A stretch of DNA of 10,145 nucleotides, taken from AC-32 sp035455605 (GTDB lineage Bacteria > Actinomycetota > Thermoleophilia > Gaiellales > Gaiellaceae). Below the pieces are notes generated by a model. It had not been told where the DNA came from and made no database searches. It saw only the letters and a program-made list of their open reading frames with translations. A program made the position numbers and the translations under genes. This document shows, in pieces, positions 1-6,625 of the stretch (positions within the stretch are counted from its first letter, which is position 1; each line of letters opens with the position of its first letter). Where the stretch lies: positions 1 through 10,145 of the forward strand of contig DATIER010000246.1 of the NCBI GenBank assembly GCA_035455605.1, in the 5' to 3' direction.

Positions 1-1365
1 GGCTCGGCGCAGAAGCCCGGCTCGATCGGGCCGTTCTACAAGCCCGGCGTCCAGGCCTGGTACAACCAGTTCCTCGTCGTCGATCCGGCCGACTCGAATC
101 ACGTCTACGCCGGGCTCGAGGAGGTCTACGAGAGCACCGACGCCGGCAAGAGCTGGGTAACCGCGGCGCCGTACTGGAACCTGACGTTGAAGTGCTTCGA
201 CCTGCAGGCCCCGGACTTCGGCGGGTGCCCGAACACGACGCACTCCGACCAGCACGCGGCGGCGATCGCCGGCGGCACCGTGTGGGTCGGCAACGACGGC
301 GGCGTCTTCTCGCGGCCGACGAGCGTCCACACCGCCGGCGGCTCGTGGACCGACCACAACAAGAACCTGGGAACGCTGCAGTACTACTACGCAGATTCCG
401 GCGTCGACCCGCAGTCCGGCAAGACCGTCCTGTGGGGCGGGCTCCAGGACAACGGCACGTCGAAGCTGATCGAGGGCGCCGACGCGCTCCACCCGCAGGA
501 GGCCAGTGAGCCGTTCGGCGGCGACGGCGGCGCCACGATCGTCGACACGGCGAACGCGGACAACGTACTGACGGAGTACACCAGCCTCAGCCCCGCGATC
601 ACCAACGACGGCGGACGGCACTGGCGCGACATCACGCCGCCCGACCCGCTGCCGCTGTTCATCGCGCCCGTCGTCCAGGACGACAGCATCGCGAGCGACC
701 TGTACGGCGGCGGCGAGTTCCTCTGGAAGTCGACGAAGGGCTTCGCGACGGTCGCGAGCGACTGGTCGTCGGCCTTCGATACGGGGGCGGGCCATTCGAT
801 CTCGGCGATCGGCGTCGCGGGTGGTCAGGGCTACGCGGCCTGGTGTGGTCCGTGCTGGCCCGGCTACGTCTCCGAGACCGGCTTCAACCGCGGGTTGATC
901 ACCAACGTCGGCGGCACCTGGCACCAGCTGGACCTGTCGACGGTCCCGACGGGCTGCGATGCGGTGCCGAAGCGTTACATCACCGGCGTGGCCGTCGATC
1001 CCGCCGACCAGCGCCACGCCTACATCTCGGTGTCGGGCTACGCGCGGCACTGGATGGTCGGGCCTGACGATCCGGGTGTCGGTCACGTCTTCCAGACGAC
1101 CAATGGCGGTACGTGCTGGCACGACATCAGCGGCGACCTCGTCGACGCACCGGCGAACGACGTCGCGATCGTCGGCTCGCACCTGGTCGTGGCGGACGAC
1201 GTCGGCGTGTTCGGATCCGGGCTTACCGGCGGGACGTGGAAGCGGGTCGGCGTTGGGCTCCCGCACACCATCGTCTCCGACCTGAACACCACCCCGGACG
1301 GTCGTCTATTGGCTGCGACGCACGGTCGCGGGCTGTGGGCGATCGCCCTGGCTGGGCTCGGTTAG
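1..1365 (+). CDS. Asp-box beta-propeller protein (sialidase/VPS10-sortilin-like), 5' partial
   Basis: The reading frame is open from the first base, so the start and any signal peptide lie outside the window; 454 codons and a TAG stop are visible. Numbered from base 1, a classical Asp-box (S-T-D-A-G-K-S-W) sits at residues 45-52, followed by a DQHA motif and GNDGGVF, which together are typical of bacterial VPS10/sortilin-type 'glycosyl hydrolase BNR repeat' proteins. Further degenerate boxes are TNDGGRHW (about 201-208), TNVGGTW (about 301) and TTNGGTCW (about 366). The C-terminus ends with ATHGRGLW, a common closing strand of this fold. Such proteins are normally exported multi-blade propellers. 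Binding or hydrolysis of extracellular glycans or proteins is possible, but no catalytic residues can be assigned, so no enzyme activity is claimed. A TTG at 187 is only an internal Leu codon, because homologous sequence continues upstream of it. A strong hairpin follows 32 bp after the stop. Confidence 0.85.
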   Translation, partial: GSAQKPGSIGPFYKPGVQAWYNQFLVVDPADSNHVYAGLEEVYESTDAGKSWVTAAPYWNLTLKCFDLQAPDFGGCPNTTHSDQHAAAIAGGTVWVGNDGGVFSRPTSVHTAGGSWTDHNKNLGTLQYYYADSGVDPQSGKTVLWGGLQDNGTSKLIEGADALHPQEASEPFGGDGGATIVDTANADNVLTEYTSLSPAITNDGGRHWRDITPPDPLPLFIAPVVQDDSIASDLYGGGEFLWKSTKGFATVASDWSSAFDTGAGHSISAIGVAGGQGYAAWCGPCWPGYVSETGFNRGLITNVGGTWHQLDLSTVPTGCDAVPKRYITGVAVDPADQRHAYISVSGYARHWMVGPDDPGVGHVFQTTNGGTCWHDISGDLVDAPANDVAIVGSHLVVADDVGVFGSGLTGGTWKRVGVGLPHTIVSDLNTTPDGRLLAATHGRGLWAIALAGLG

Positions 1366-1397
1366 CAACCGTGTCGAACGCGGCGTAGACCTACCAA

Positions 1398-1431
1398 GCC
1401 GAGGAGCCGGCCATCCAGCCGGCTCCTCGGC
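1398..1431 (+). terminator. Perfect 14-bp hairpin, likely terminator of the propeller gene
   Basis: Arms 1398-1411 (GCCGAGGAGCCGGC) and 1418-1431 are perfect reverse complements with a 6-nt loop (CATCCA). It lies 32 bp after the stop of the propeller gene. There is no T-run after it, which is common for hairpin terminators in high-GC actinobacteria. Confidence 0.7.
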
Positions 1432-1556
1432 GGAGCGTCTACCTCGTGCGCCGAGCGTCGTCTCCCTTCACGATGCGAGCGGCGCCGTCGGCGCGACAAC
1501 GTGGTCAGCAAGCGCGCGGCCCTGCCGACTCGAGAATCCGTGCGACACTCGTGCGA

Positions 1557-1715
1557 ATGACCAGCGCTGCCGGAATCATCGCGCTCGTCTTGGTCCTTGT
1601 GCCACTGGCGATCATTGGAGCCGTGTTCGTCTGGGCGGCGCGGAAAGACGGAGCCGACGACAAGGCCGTCCAAGGGCGTCTCGGCATCCGCCGCAGAACG
1701 AGGCTTGGCCGCTAG
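1557..1715 (+). CDS. Small single-pass membrane protein, 52 aa, unknown function
   Basis: The peptide begins MTSAAGIIALVLVLVPL and has one strong hydrophobic helix at about residues 4-27, followed by a very basic and polar tail (AARKDGADDK, then an RRRTR stretch). Topology is probably N-out/C-in by the positive-inside rule. The frame extends upstream to a GTG at 1446, but that extension is Arg/Ser/Pro-rich and looks non-coding, so the ATG directly before the helix is preferred. No Shine-Dalgarno sequence precedes this ATG; translation may be leaderless, with a weak -10-like GACACT at 1544-1549. I do not recognise a family. The gene is independent of the terminated propeller gene upstream and may be transcribed with the secreted protein at 1861. 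Its small size makes it moderately uncertain. Confidence 0.5.
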   Translation: MTSAAGIIALVLVLVPLAIIGAVFVWAARKDGADDKAVQGRLGIRRRTRLGR

Positions 1716-1825
1716 CCGCGAACCCGCCCGGACGCCGCAGACGTGTAAATGTCCTGTCTCAGAGGCCTTTGGAGGTGGACGCCGAGCCCGACCACCCCGA
1801 ACGCTTCCGAGCCCGGGGAAGGTCG

Positions 1826-1854
1826 TTGAGGCCGCAGCTGGACTTGCCGATACG
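1826..1854 (+). promoter_or_regulatory. Possible leaderless promoter for the secreted protein at 1861
   Basis: TTGAGG (1826-1831) and GATACG (1849-1854) are separated by 17 bp, and the -10-like hexamer ends 6 bp before the ATG at 1861. No Shine-Dalgarno sequence is visible before that ATG. This geometry would place the transcript start at or next to the start codon. The hexamer matches are weak, so this is a suggestion only. The rest of 1716-1860 holds no recognisable gene. Confidence 0.25.
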
Positions 1855-1860
1855 TCCAAC

Positions 1861-2535
1861 ATGGCCCGCCCAGCGATCATCGTTCTCACCGCGCTGGCCG
1901 GGGTTGTGCTCTCTGGCGTCGCGGCTCTTGCCGCGGCGACGCCTGTGACGCCGGCGCCCGGTGCGACCATCACGAGCGCTCACCCCCACTTCACGTGGAC
2001 GCTTCCGACAGGCGAATCGTCGCAGGGGCTCTACATCGCGAGGAAGCCGGACGTGACGCCGGAGGGACGGTTCTACGACCAAGACATCGTCCAGGTTGGT
2101 GTCGTCGATGCGGCCGACCGTGATTGGACTGCCTCGCAGCCGCTCTTCGCCGGGCGCTACTGGTGGAACGTGTGGTCGAGTAATGCGGGCTCCTACGCGG
2201 TCTTCAGCACCCCGGCCGCCTTCACGATTCCCGTCGCGCTCACGCTCGTCGGCGTCACGACGAAGCGATACACCTCCGTGCATGCGCTCGACCTGGACGT
2301 GCGTTTCAGGGCGAACGTGCCGCGGCCGCTCGTTCGTCTGCGGCTGCTGCGCGGGCGGAAGATCGTCTGGAAGGCGAGCACGACGGCCGAGAACGCGATC
2401 GGCGTCCTCGGCTCGGCACGCTTCAGCTGGAAACGGCCCTCGCAACTTCAACGCGGGACGCGGCTGAAGCTTCTCGCCTCGATCTCCTCACGTGGCCTAA
2501 ATCGCGCGCGCATGTTCGTCGTTCGCGCGCCGTAG
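1861..2535 (+). CDS. Secreted protein with Fn3-like domain, unknown function (224 aa)
   Basis: The N-terminus is a Sec-type signal peptide: MARPA, a hydrophobic core to about residue 24, and a likely cleavage within ALAAA (about residues 22-26). The mature part starts PVTPAPGATITSAHPHFTW, which resembles the opening strand of fibronectin-III/Ig-like domains that present material 'viewed' as a cut stretch of text in actinobacterial exoproteins. A WTLP...GLYIARKPD segment and F-A-G-R-Y-W-W-N-V-W (residues 96-105) fit the later beta-strands. A second all-beta half (about 124-224) is rich in Arg/Lys and ends VVRAP with no anchor. No catalytic motif or lipobox is seen. The frame is open further upstream, but the ATG immediately before the signal peptide is the sensible start. 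It lacks a Shine-Dalgarno sequence. The gene converges on the ABC operon, with hairpins between them. Confidence 0.75.
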   Translation: MARPAIIVLTALAGVVLSGVAALAAATPVTPAPGATITSAHPHFTWTLPTGESSQGLYIARKPDVTPEGRFYDQDIVQVGVVDAADRDWTASQPLFAGRYWWNVWSSNAGSYAVFSTPAAFTIPVALTLVGVTTKRYTSVHALDLDVRFRANVPRPLVRLRLLRGRKIVWKASTTAENAIGVLGSARFSWKRPSQLQRGTRLKLLASISSRGLNRARMFVVRAP

Positions 2536-2537
2536 GA

Positions 2538-2578
2538 CGCGACGTGGTCGGGCGTCTCGACCCCGAACGGGCGTCGCG
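2538..2578 (+). terminator. Candidate terminator hairpin after the secreted protein
   Basis: Outer arms CGCGACG (2538-2544) and CGTCGCG (2572-2578) enclose a second stem, GGTCG (2546-2550) with CGACC (2558-2562) and a 7-nt loop. It starts 3 bp after the stop codon. The two-part stem with unpaired bases makes it weaker than the next hairpin at 2634. Confidence 0.4.
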
Positions 2579-2633
2579 GCCCGGTCCACGAACGGTGGAG
2601 ACAGCCCAGTCCTCCTCGGTCGCGCCGGGGTAG

Positions 2634-2662
2634 GCCGAGGGTGCCATCGCTGGCCCCTCGGC
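2634..2662. terminator. Bidirectional terminator hairpin between convergent genes
   Basis: The left arm GCCGAGGG (2634-2641), a bulged T and GCCA (2643-2646) pair with TGGC (2651-2654) and CCCTCGGC (2655-2662) around a 4-nt TCGC loop. That gives 12 paired bases with a single bulge. It lies midway between the secreted protein gene (ending 2535) and the ABC permease gene (ending 2700), so it can serve both directions. Confidence 0.6.
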
Positions 2663-2699
2663 GACAGCTGGCGCGCCTGCAGTCTTGCCGAGAATTCGG

Positions 2700-3533
2700 C
2701 TACCGGACCGTCGACCGGCTGAAGACGCGGACCGAAGCCCCTGTCAGCAGCAGCGCGAACCCGCCCAGGACCGCGAGGCTGAGCGCGGCCATGGCACCGG
2801 GGTCACTCATCCCCCAGATCGCGCTCAAGCCGCTCCCGTCGCCACGCAGCCCATAACGCATCAGCGCGAGCCCGTGCGTCAGCGGCAGGAGCTTGGCCAC
2901 CCACGTGAGGAAGCCCGGGAGGGCCGTGATCGGAAAGAGCGCACCTGCGAGGAACCAGGGCAGGATTGCGATCGCCGGCACGCGGGCGATGTACTCCTCC
3001 TGCCGCGGCACCCGGCTGGCGAGGATCTCCGCCATTCCGTACATGCCGACGGTGAACATCGCTGCGGCGGCGGCGAACCAGAGGATCCCGCCGGCCGTCG
3101 CGTGGAAGTGGATCCCGCGCGCGCGGGCGACGGCGATCAGCACGCCGACCTGCAACGCGGTGGTTGCCACGGCGACGAGCAGGTTGCCCAGCACGAGCAG
3201 GCCGCGGGCAACCGGCGCGGTCAGCAGCTCGCGCTGAGCGCCGCTGACTCGGTCGACGATGACGCCGAGCCCCAGGAACATCGTGTTCAGCGGGATCAAG
3301 AGCCCGATCGTCCCGATCGCGACGAAGGACTCGTAGCTCGTGCCGGTGTGCAACGCCGTCTTCAACGCCGGTGCGATCACGAGCGCGAACATGATCGGCG
3401 TCAGCAGCGGGACGACGAGCTCGCGGGGCGTACGGACAGTCAGCTGGAAGCGACGCCGTGCGAGCGTCCCGAGCGGGCCGAACGAGCGCGGCCGCAGTTG
3501 CGCGGCCGGGATTGCGACTTCAGCGGTGGACAT
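2700..3533 (-). CDS. ABC-2 type transporter permease (DrrB-like)
   Basis: This 277-residue integral membrane protein has a cytoplasmic N-terminus (about 36 residues) and six hydrophobic segments at roughly 38-57, 70-93, 111-135, 147-171, 184-208 and 248-272, the standard arrangement of ABC-2/DrrB-type export permeases. The segment PWFLAGALFPITALPGFL with the following LPLTHGLALMRYGL matches the conserved end of this family. It would form the membrane channel for the ATPase encoded just upstream, exporting a hydrophobic drug, lipid or similar compound; the substrate cannot be read from sequence. Its ATG is preceded by a strong Shine-Dalgarno sequence (GAGAGGAGA), and only 11 bp separate it from the ATPase stop, so the two genes form one operon. 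The hairpin at 2634-2662 lies beyond its stop. Confidence 0.92.
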   Translation of the reverse strand: MSTAEVAIPAAQLRPRSFGPLGTLARRRFQLTVRTPRELVVPLLTPIMFALVIAPALKTALHTGTSYESFVAIGTIGLLIPLNTMFLGLGVIVDRVSGAQRELLTAPVARGLLVLGNLLVAVATTALQVGVLIAVARARGIHFHATAGGILWFAAAAAMFTVGMYGMAEILASRVPRQEEYIARVPAIAILPWFLAGALFPITALPGFLTWVAKLLPLTHGLALMRYGLRGDGSGLSAIWGMSDPGAMAALSLAVLGGFALLLTGASVRVFSRSTVR

Positions 3534-3544
3534 CGGTTCTCCTC

Positions 3545-4483
3545 TCAGGCGGCCGCGGCGAGTGAATCGCCGGTCAGCCGCAGGTAGACGTCGTCGAGGG
3601 TCGGCTCACGGGCGCTGATCGAGCCGGTCAGCCCGATCTCATGGATCGCAGCGATCGCCTCGCCCGGGCTCGTGTCGTGGAGGGGAAGGGTCAGCCGCGA
3701 GCCGACTGCGAAGGCGTCGCGGCCGGCGATTCCGTGCTCGCGCAAGGAGCCAAGCGCGCCGCTGACGTCCCCGTCGACGCGGAGCTCGACGAGCTGCGGG
3801 CCGAGCTGCGCGAGCAGGGCCGCCGGGGTGTCACATGCGACGATCCGGCCCGCGTGGATGATCCCGACCCGGTCGCATAGCCGCTCCGCCTCGTCGAGGT
3901 AGTGCGTCGTGAGCAGGACGGTCATCTCGGTGCGGTTGCGCAGGCCGGCGATCACCTCGAGCAGCTCCGCGCGGATGCGCGGGTCGAGGCCGACCGTGGG
4001 CTCGTCGAGGAAGAGCACTCGCGGGCGCGAGACGAGCGCGCGGGCGATCTCGAGCCGGCGCCGCTCGCCGCCGCTGTAGCTGCCTGCCGACCGCTCGATC
4101 AGCTCGGTCAGGCCGAGGGTGGCGGCGAGCTCGTCGATCCGCGCCTGCGCCTCCCCTCTCTCGACGCCCCAGAGGCTCGCGTGGATCTCGAGGTTCCGCC
4201 GGCCGGTCAGCGAGCGGTCGACCACCGGCTCCTGGAAGACGACGCTGCTCGCGCGCCGCGCCGCGATCGGCTCGGTCGCCACGTCGAAGCCGGCGAGCCG
4301 GGCGCTGCCGGCGGTCGCCGCGATCGTCGTCGTCAGCATCCCGACCGTGGTGGACTTGCCGGCCCCGTTCGGGCCGAGGAGGCCGAAGACCTCGCCGACC
4401 TCGACCTCGAAGTCGATCGCCTTCACGGCCTCGACCTCGCCCGGATAGGTCTTGCTGAGCTTGGTCACTTCGATTGCGTTCAT
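3545..4483 (-). CDS. ABC transporter ATP-binding protein (DrrA-like)
   Basis: This 312-residue nucleotide-binding subunit has a complete motif set: Walker A GPNGAGKST (37-45), Q-loop Gln84, signature YSGGE (136-140), Walker B VLFLDE (156-161) with EPTVGLDP following, and H-loop His194 in TTHYLDEAERLCDR. A C-terminal domain from about residue 230 fits the DUF4162-type extension of daunorubicin-resistance DrrA proteins. It powers the permease encoded 11 bp downstream. The ATG has a good Shine-Dalgarno sequence (AAGGGAG, 4488-4494 in plus coordinates). The gene is divergent from an ECF41-type sigma factor across 77 bp, and an ECF41-like promoter points toward it. The general role is confident; 'drug resistance' is only the family's label, and the substrate is unknown. 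Confidence 0.93.
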   Translation of the reverse strand: MNAIEVTKLSKTYPGEVEAVKAIDFEVEVGEVFGLLGPNGAGKSTTVGMLTTTIAATAGSARLAGFDVATEPIAARRASSVVFQEPVVDRSLTGRRNLEIHASLWGVERGEAQARIDELAATLGLTELIERSAGSYSGGERRRLEIARALVSRPRVLFLDEPTVGLDPRIRAELLEVIAGLRNRTEMTVLLTTHYLDEAERLCDRVGIIHAGRIVACDTPAALLAQLGPQLVELRVDGDVSGALGSLREHGIAGRDAFAVGSRLTLPLHDTSPGEAIAAIHEIGLTGSISAREPTLDDVYLRLTGDSLAAAA

Positions 4484-4499
4484 CCCGCTCCCTTCGGGC

Positions 4500-4526
4500 A
4501 GTCACAACTGCCTCGTTTCGTTCGTC
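4500..4526 (+). promoter_or_regulatory. ECF41-type promoter driving the sigma factor gene (autoregulation)
   Basis: AGTCACA (4500-4506) and CGTC (4523-4526) are separated by exactly 16 bp. The published ECF41 promoter pattern, as I recall it, is TGTCACA-N16-CGTC, so this is 6 of 7 in the -35 element, 4 of 4 in the -10 element, and exact in spacing. It would start transcription near 4532, giving a leader of about 28 nt before the GTG at 4561. The -35 element sits just upstream of the ABC operon's ribosome binding site. Confidence 0.65.
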
Positions 4527-4534
4527 AGGGGGAT

Positions 4535-4561
4535 GACGGATCGGAACGCGGAGATGTGACG
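4535..4561 (-). promoter_or_regulatory. ECF41-type promoter driving the ABC exporter operon
   Basis: Reading the minus strand, CGTCACA (4561 to 4555) and CGTC (4538 to 4535) are separated by exactly 16 bp. This again matches TGTCACA-N16-CGTC with one mismatch. Transcription would start near 4528, leaving about 45 nt before the ATPase ATG at 4483. The element overlaps the first base of the sigma factor's GTG start codon and contains that gene's ribosome binding site (GCGGAG, 4548-4553) in its spacer, so it faces the plus-strand promoter head-on. Confidence 0.6.
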
Positions 4562-5424
4562 TGACCCGAAGCGACTGGCAGACCGAGGAGTTCGAGCGCA
4601 ACCGGCAGCACCTGCAGGCGGTCGCCTACCGGATGCTCGGCTCGGCGACGGAGGCCGAGGACGCGGTCCAGGAGGCCTGGCTTCGGCTCTCGCGCTCCGA
4701 CACGGAAGGCGTCGCCAACCTGGGCGGCTGGCTGACGACCGTCGTCGCGCGCGTCTGCCTGGACCTGCTGCGCTCGCGTCGCGCGCGGCGGGAGGATTAC
4801 GTCGGCAGCTGGCTGCCGGAGCCGGTCGTCACGATCGAGAGTGGTCCCGAGGACGAGGCGGTGCTGGCCGACTCGGTCGGCCTGGCCTTGCTGGTGGTGC
4901 TGGACACCCTGACACCGGCGGAGCGGCTCGCGTTCGTGCTACACGACATGTTCGGGGTGCCGTTCGACGAGATCGCCCCGATCGTCGAGCGCTCGCAGGC
5001 CGCGACACGGCAGCTCGCGAGCCGGGCCCGCCGCCGAGTGCGAGGCGCCCGGCCGAGCTCGGACGTCAACCTTCGCGAGCAACGGCGCGTCATCGACGCC
5101 TTCCTCGCCGCATCCCGCGGAGGCGACTTCGAGGCCCTGCTGGAAGTCCTCGACCCCGACGTCGTGTTCAGAATCGACGCGGGCGGCGTCGCTCCGCGGG
5201 CCCGCCCGCCGATCCGGGGCGCCGAAGCAGTGGCGGCGCAGATCCTCGAGCGCGGAGCCCCGCTCGCCCCCTACGCGCGCCCTGCGATCGTCAACGGCAA
5301 CGCCGGCGCGATCGTGATCCCGCACGAGAAGCCGATCGCCGTCGTCGGCTTCGTCATCGCCGGCGGCCGGATCACCGAGATCGACCTCGTCGCCGATCCG
5401 GCGAAGCTGCCGGATCTCGCCTAG
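4561..5424 (+). CDS. ECF41-type RNA polymerase sigma factor with fused SnoaL-like domain (SigJ-like)
   Basis: This 287-residue protein has sigma region 2 at about 11-80 (AYRMLGSATEAEDAVQEAWLR), the group-typical linker motif WLPEP (84-88), and region 4 at about 105-162 (LTPAERLAFVLHDMFGVPFDEIA, then a helix-turn-helix). A SnoaL-like/NTF2 C-terminal extension follows (about 173-280). The extension carries DAGG (206-209), equivalent to the DGGG motif, and DPAKL (279-283), equivalent to NPDKL. ECF41 factors lack separate anti-sigma factors; the extension itself controls activity, and no anti-sigma gene is adjacent here. GTG is the start, with GCGGAG 7 bp upstream; the ATG at 4554 runs straight into a stop. 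ECF41 genes usually neighbour a carboxymuconolactone decarboxylase, oxidoreductase or epimerase gene; here the divergent partner is an ABC exporter. Its own promoter carries the ECF41 pattern. Confidence 0.93.
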   Translation: MTRSDWQTEEFERNRQHLQAVAYRMLGSATEAEDAVQEAWLRLSRSDTEGVANLGGWLTTVVARVCLDLLRSRRARREDYVGSWLPEPVVTIESGPEDEAVLADSVGLALLVVLDTLTPAERLAFVLHDMFGVPFDEIAPIVERSQAATRQLASRARRRVRGARPSSDVNLREQRRVIDAFLAASRGGDFEALLEVLDPDVVFRIDAGGVAPRARPPIRGAEAVAAQILERGAPLAPYARPAIVNGNAGAIVIPHEKPIAVVGFVIAGGRITEIDLVADPAKLPDLA

Positions 5425-5470
5425 TCGCACGAGCACGAGCGCGGCGTAGGCGCTGCGAGCGCTCGTGCGA
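5425..5470. terminator. Bidirectional terminator between convergent genes
   Basis: The perfect 10-bp arms TCGCACGAGC (5425-5434) and GCTCGTGCGA (5461-5470) enclose an inner stem AGCGC (5438-5442) with GCGCT (5450-5454). It starts directly after the sigma factor's TAG and ends 11 bp before the stop of the minus-strand reductase gene, so it can terminate both. Confidence 0.65.
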
Positions 5471-5481
5471 TCGAGCCCGGC

Positions 5482-6033
5482 TCAGGCGGCGACGCGACCG
5501 GAGCTCCGGCGAACGAGCTCCTGGACGAGCGAGCGGAGCGCGCTCGCCAGCCGCGGGTCGCGAAGCCGCCCCTCGGCCGTGAAGGCAGTGCCGGCACTCG
5601 GAACGGCCACGGCAGCGTCGAGGACGTCTGCGCCGGCGGCGCTCAGAGCCTTTCGCAGCTCGGCCTGTGCCCAGACGGCGCCGAAGAGACCGGTGCTGGC
5701 ACCGATCACGGCGACAGGCAGGCTGCGGAGCACGTTCTCGGGAAAGGGACGCGACGCCCAGTCGAGGGCGTTCTTGAGCGCGCCGGGGACCGAGTGGTTG
5801 TACTCCGGCGTGGCGATCAGCAAGGCGTCGGCCCGGCGGAGCTCCCGCCGCAGCACGGCGACGGACGCGGCAGGCGACAGCCGGTCGCAGTCCTCGTCGT
5901 AGGCGGGCAGCTTCGCGAGGCCGTTCCACTCGCGAAACTCGACGCATACCGGCAACTCTGCTGCCGCGGCCCGGAGCAGGGTGCGGTTGTACGAGCCGCG
6001 ACGGAGACTTCCGCTGATCCCCACGATGATCAC
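5482..6033 (-). CDS. NAD(P)H-dependent FMN reductase family protein (flavodoxin fold)
   Basis: This 183-residue protein opens with a beta strand and the phosphate-binding loop GSLRRGSYN (8-16), and carries the second family signature PEYNHSVPGALKNALDW (76-92), which lines the isoalloxazine site. Together these identify the FMN_red family (ArsH/ChrR/azoreductase-like), cytoplasmic enzymes that use NAD(P)H to reduce FMN, quinones, azo dyes or chromate. The physiological substrate is unknown. The start is GTG; the upstream YceI gene's TGA ends one base before it, so translation is probably coupled. It is paralogous to the protein at 6654-7214, with the same two motifs at the same spacing. It ends at the shared terminator 5425-5470. 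Confidence 0.9.
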   Translation of the reverse strand: MIIVGISGSLRRGSYNRTLLRAAAAELPVCVEFREWNGLAKLPAYDEDCDRLSPAASVAVLRRELRRADALLIATPEYNHSVPGALKNALDWASRPFPENVLRSLPVAVIGASTGLFGAVWAQAELRKALSAAGADVLDAAVAVPSAGTAFTAEGRLRDPRLASALRSLVQELVRRSSGRVAA

Positions 6034-6034
6034 G

Positions 6035-6583
6035 TCAGGCCACGCGGATGAGCTCGAGCTCGGCGGAGATCTCGACGTCCCAGCCGAGTGCGTCGCTGCC
6101 GTCCGGCAGGGCCATCTGCCAGTTCATCCCCCAGCTGCGGCGGTCGACGGTCGCGTGGAGAGCGAGGCCCGCCCGCTGGTTGCCGAAGGGATCCTCCCTC
6201 GCCGGCCGGAACGTCCCGCGTGCGCTGACGGACTGTGTCGTGCCGCGAATCGTGAGCTCGCCGGTGACGGTCGCGCTGCCCTCGTCGCCGATCTCGACCC
6301 CGGTCGAGCGGAAGGTGATGAACGGGTGGGTGTCCGCGTCGAAGAAGTCGGCGCTGCGGACAACGTGCTCGCGGAACTCCGCCGGCTCGCCGATCGAGAT
6401 CGCGTCGGCCCGGGCTCGTCCCTCGAGGCCGATCTCGCCGTCGTCGACCGTCAGGCGCAAGTCGACGTCGGCAAAGGAGCCGCGAAACATGGTGATCTGC
6501 TGATGCCGGATGGCGAAGTGGATGCTCGAGTGGGCGCCGTCGAGGTCGTACGTGCCTGCGAACGGTTGCGTTGTCGTGGACAT
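6035..6583 (-). CDS. YceI family protein (lipocalin-like, polyisoprenoid-binding fold)
   Basis: This 182-residue protein matches YceI throughout: the N-terminal strand Y-D-L-D-G-A-H-S-S-I-H-F with IRHQQITMFRGSF (about 12-36), the central ADFFDADTHPFITFRST block (about 78-94), and G-E-L-T-I-R-G-T-T-Q-S-V (about 108-119). YceI proteins form an extended lipocalin-like barrel; crystal structures of homologues hold a long polyisoprenoid such as a ubiquinone precursor. No signal peptide is present, unlike the E. coli protein, so it is predicted to be cytoplasmic, as many actinobacterial members are. The ATG has a good Shine-Dalgarno sequence (TAAGGAG). One base separates it from the FMN reductase gene downstream, which suggests a shared job in quinone or flavin redox chemistry (inference). 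Confidence 0.93.
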   Translation of the reverse strand: MSTTTQPFAGTYDLDGAHSSIHFAIRHQQITMFRGSFADVDLRLTVDDGEIGLEGRARADAISIGEPAEFREHVVRSADFFDADTHPFITFRSTGVEIGDEGSATVTGELTIRGTTQSVSARGTFRPAREDPFGNQRAGLALHATVDRRSWGMNWQMALPDGSDALGWDVEISAELELIRVA

Positions 6584-6625
6584 CGGTAGCTCCTTACTCC
6601 TCGGTGGATGGCTCAGACGCGATCA

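Noticed and set aside
187..189. TTG as the start of the propeller gene
   Set aside because: An Asp-box and other protein-like sequence continue in frame upstream to base 1, so the gene is simply cut by the window edge.
1446..1556. GTG start extending the 52-residue membrane protein by 37 codons
   Set aside because: The added part is Arg/Ser/Pro-rich without pattern, and the ATG at 1557 directly precedes the hydrophobic helix.
2685..3587. Long plus-strand open frame (300 codons) across the permease gene
   Set aside because: It is very rich in Arg/Asp/Gln/Glu with no fold-like pattern, and is a high-GC shadow of a clear membrane protein on the minus strand.
3829..3856. A perfect ECF41 -35 motif TGTCACA on the plus strand followed by CGTG
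   Set aside because: It lies inside the ABC ATPase coding region in antisense, its spacer is 17 rather than 16, and the -10 element is imperfect; likely chance.
3902..4564. Plus-strand open frame of 220 codons opposite the ATPase gene
   Set aside because: The minus strand encodes all ABC motifs; the plus frame is low-complexity shadow sequence.
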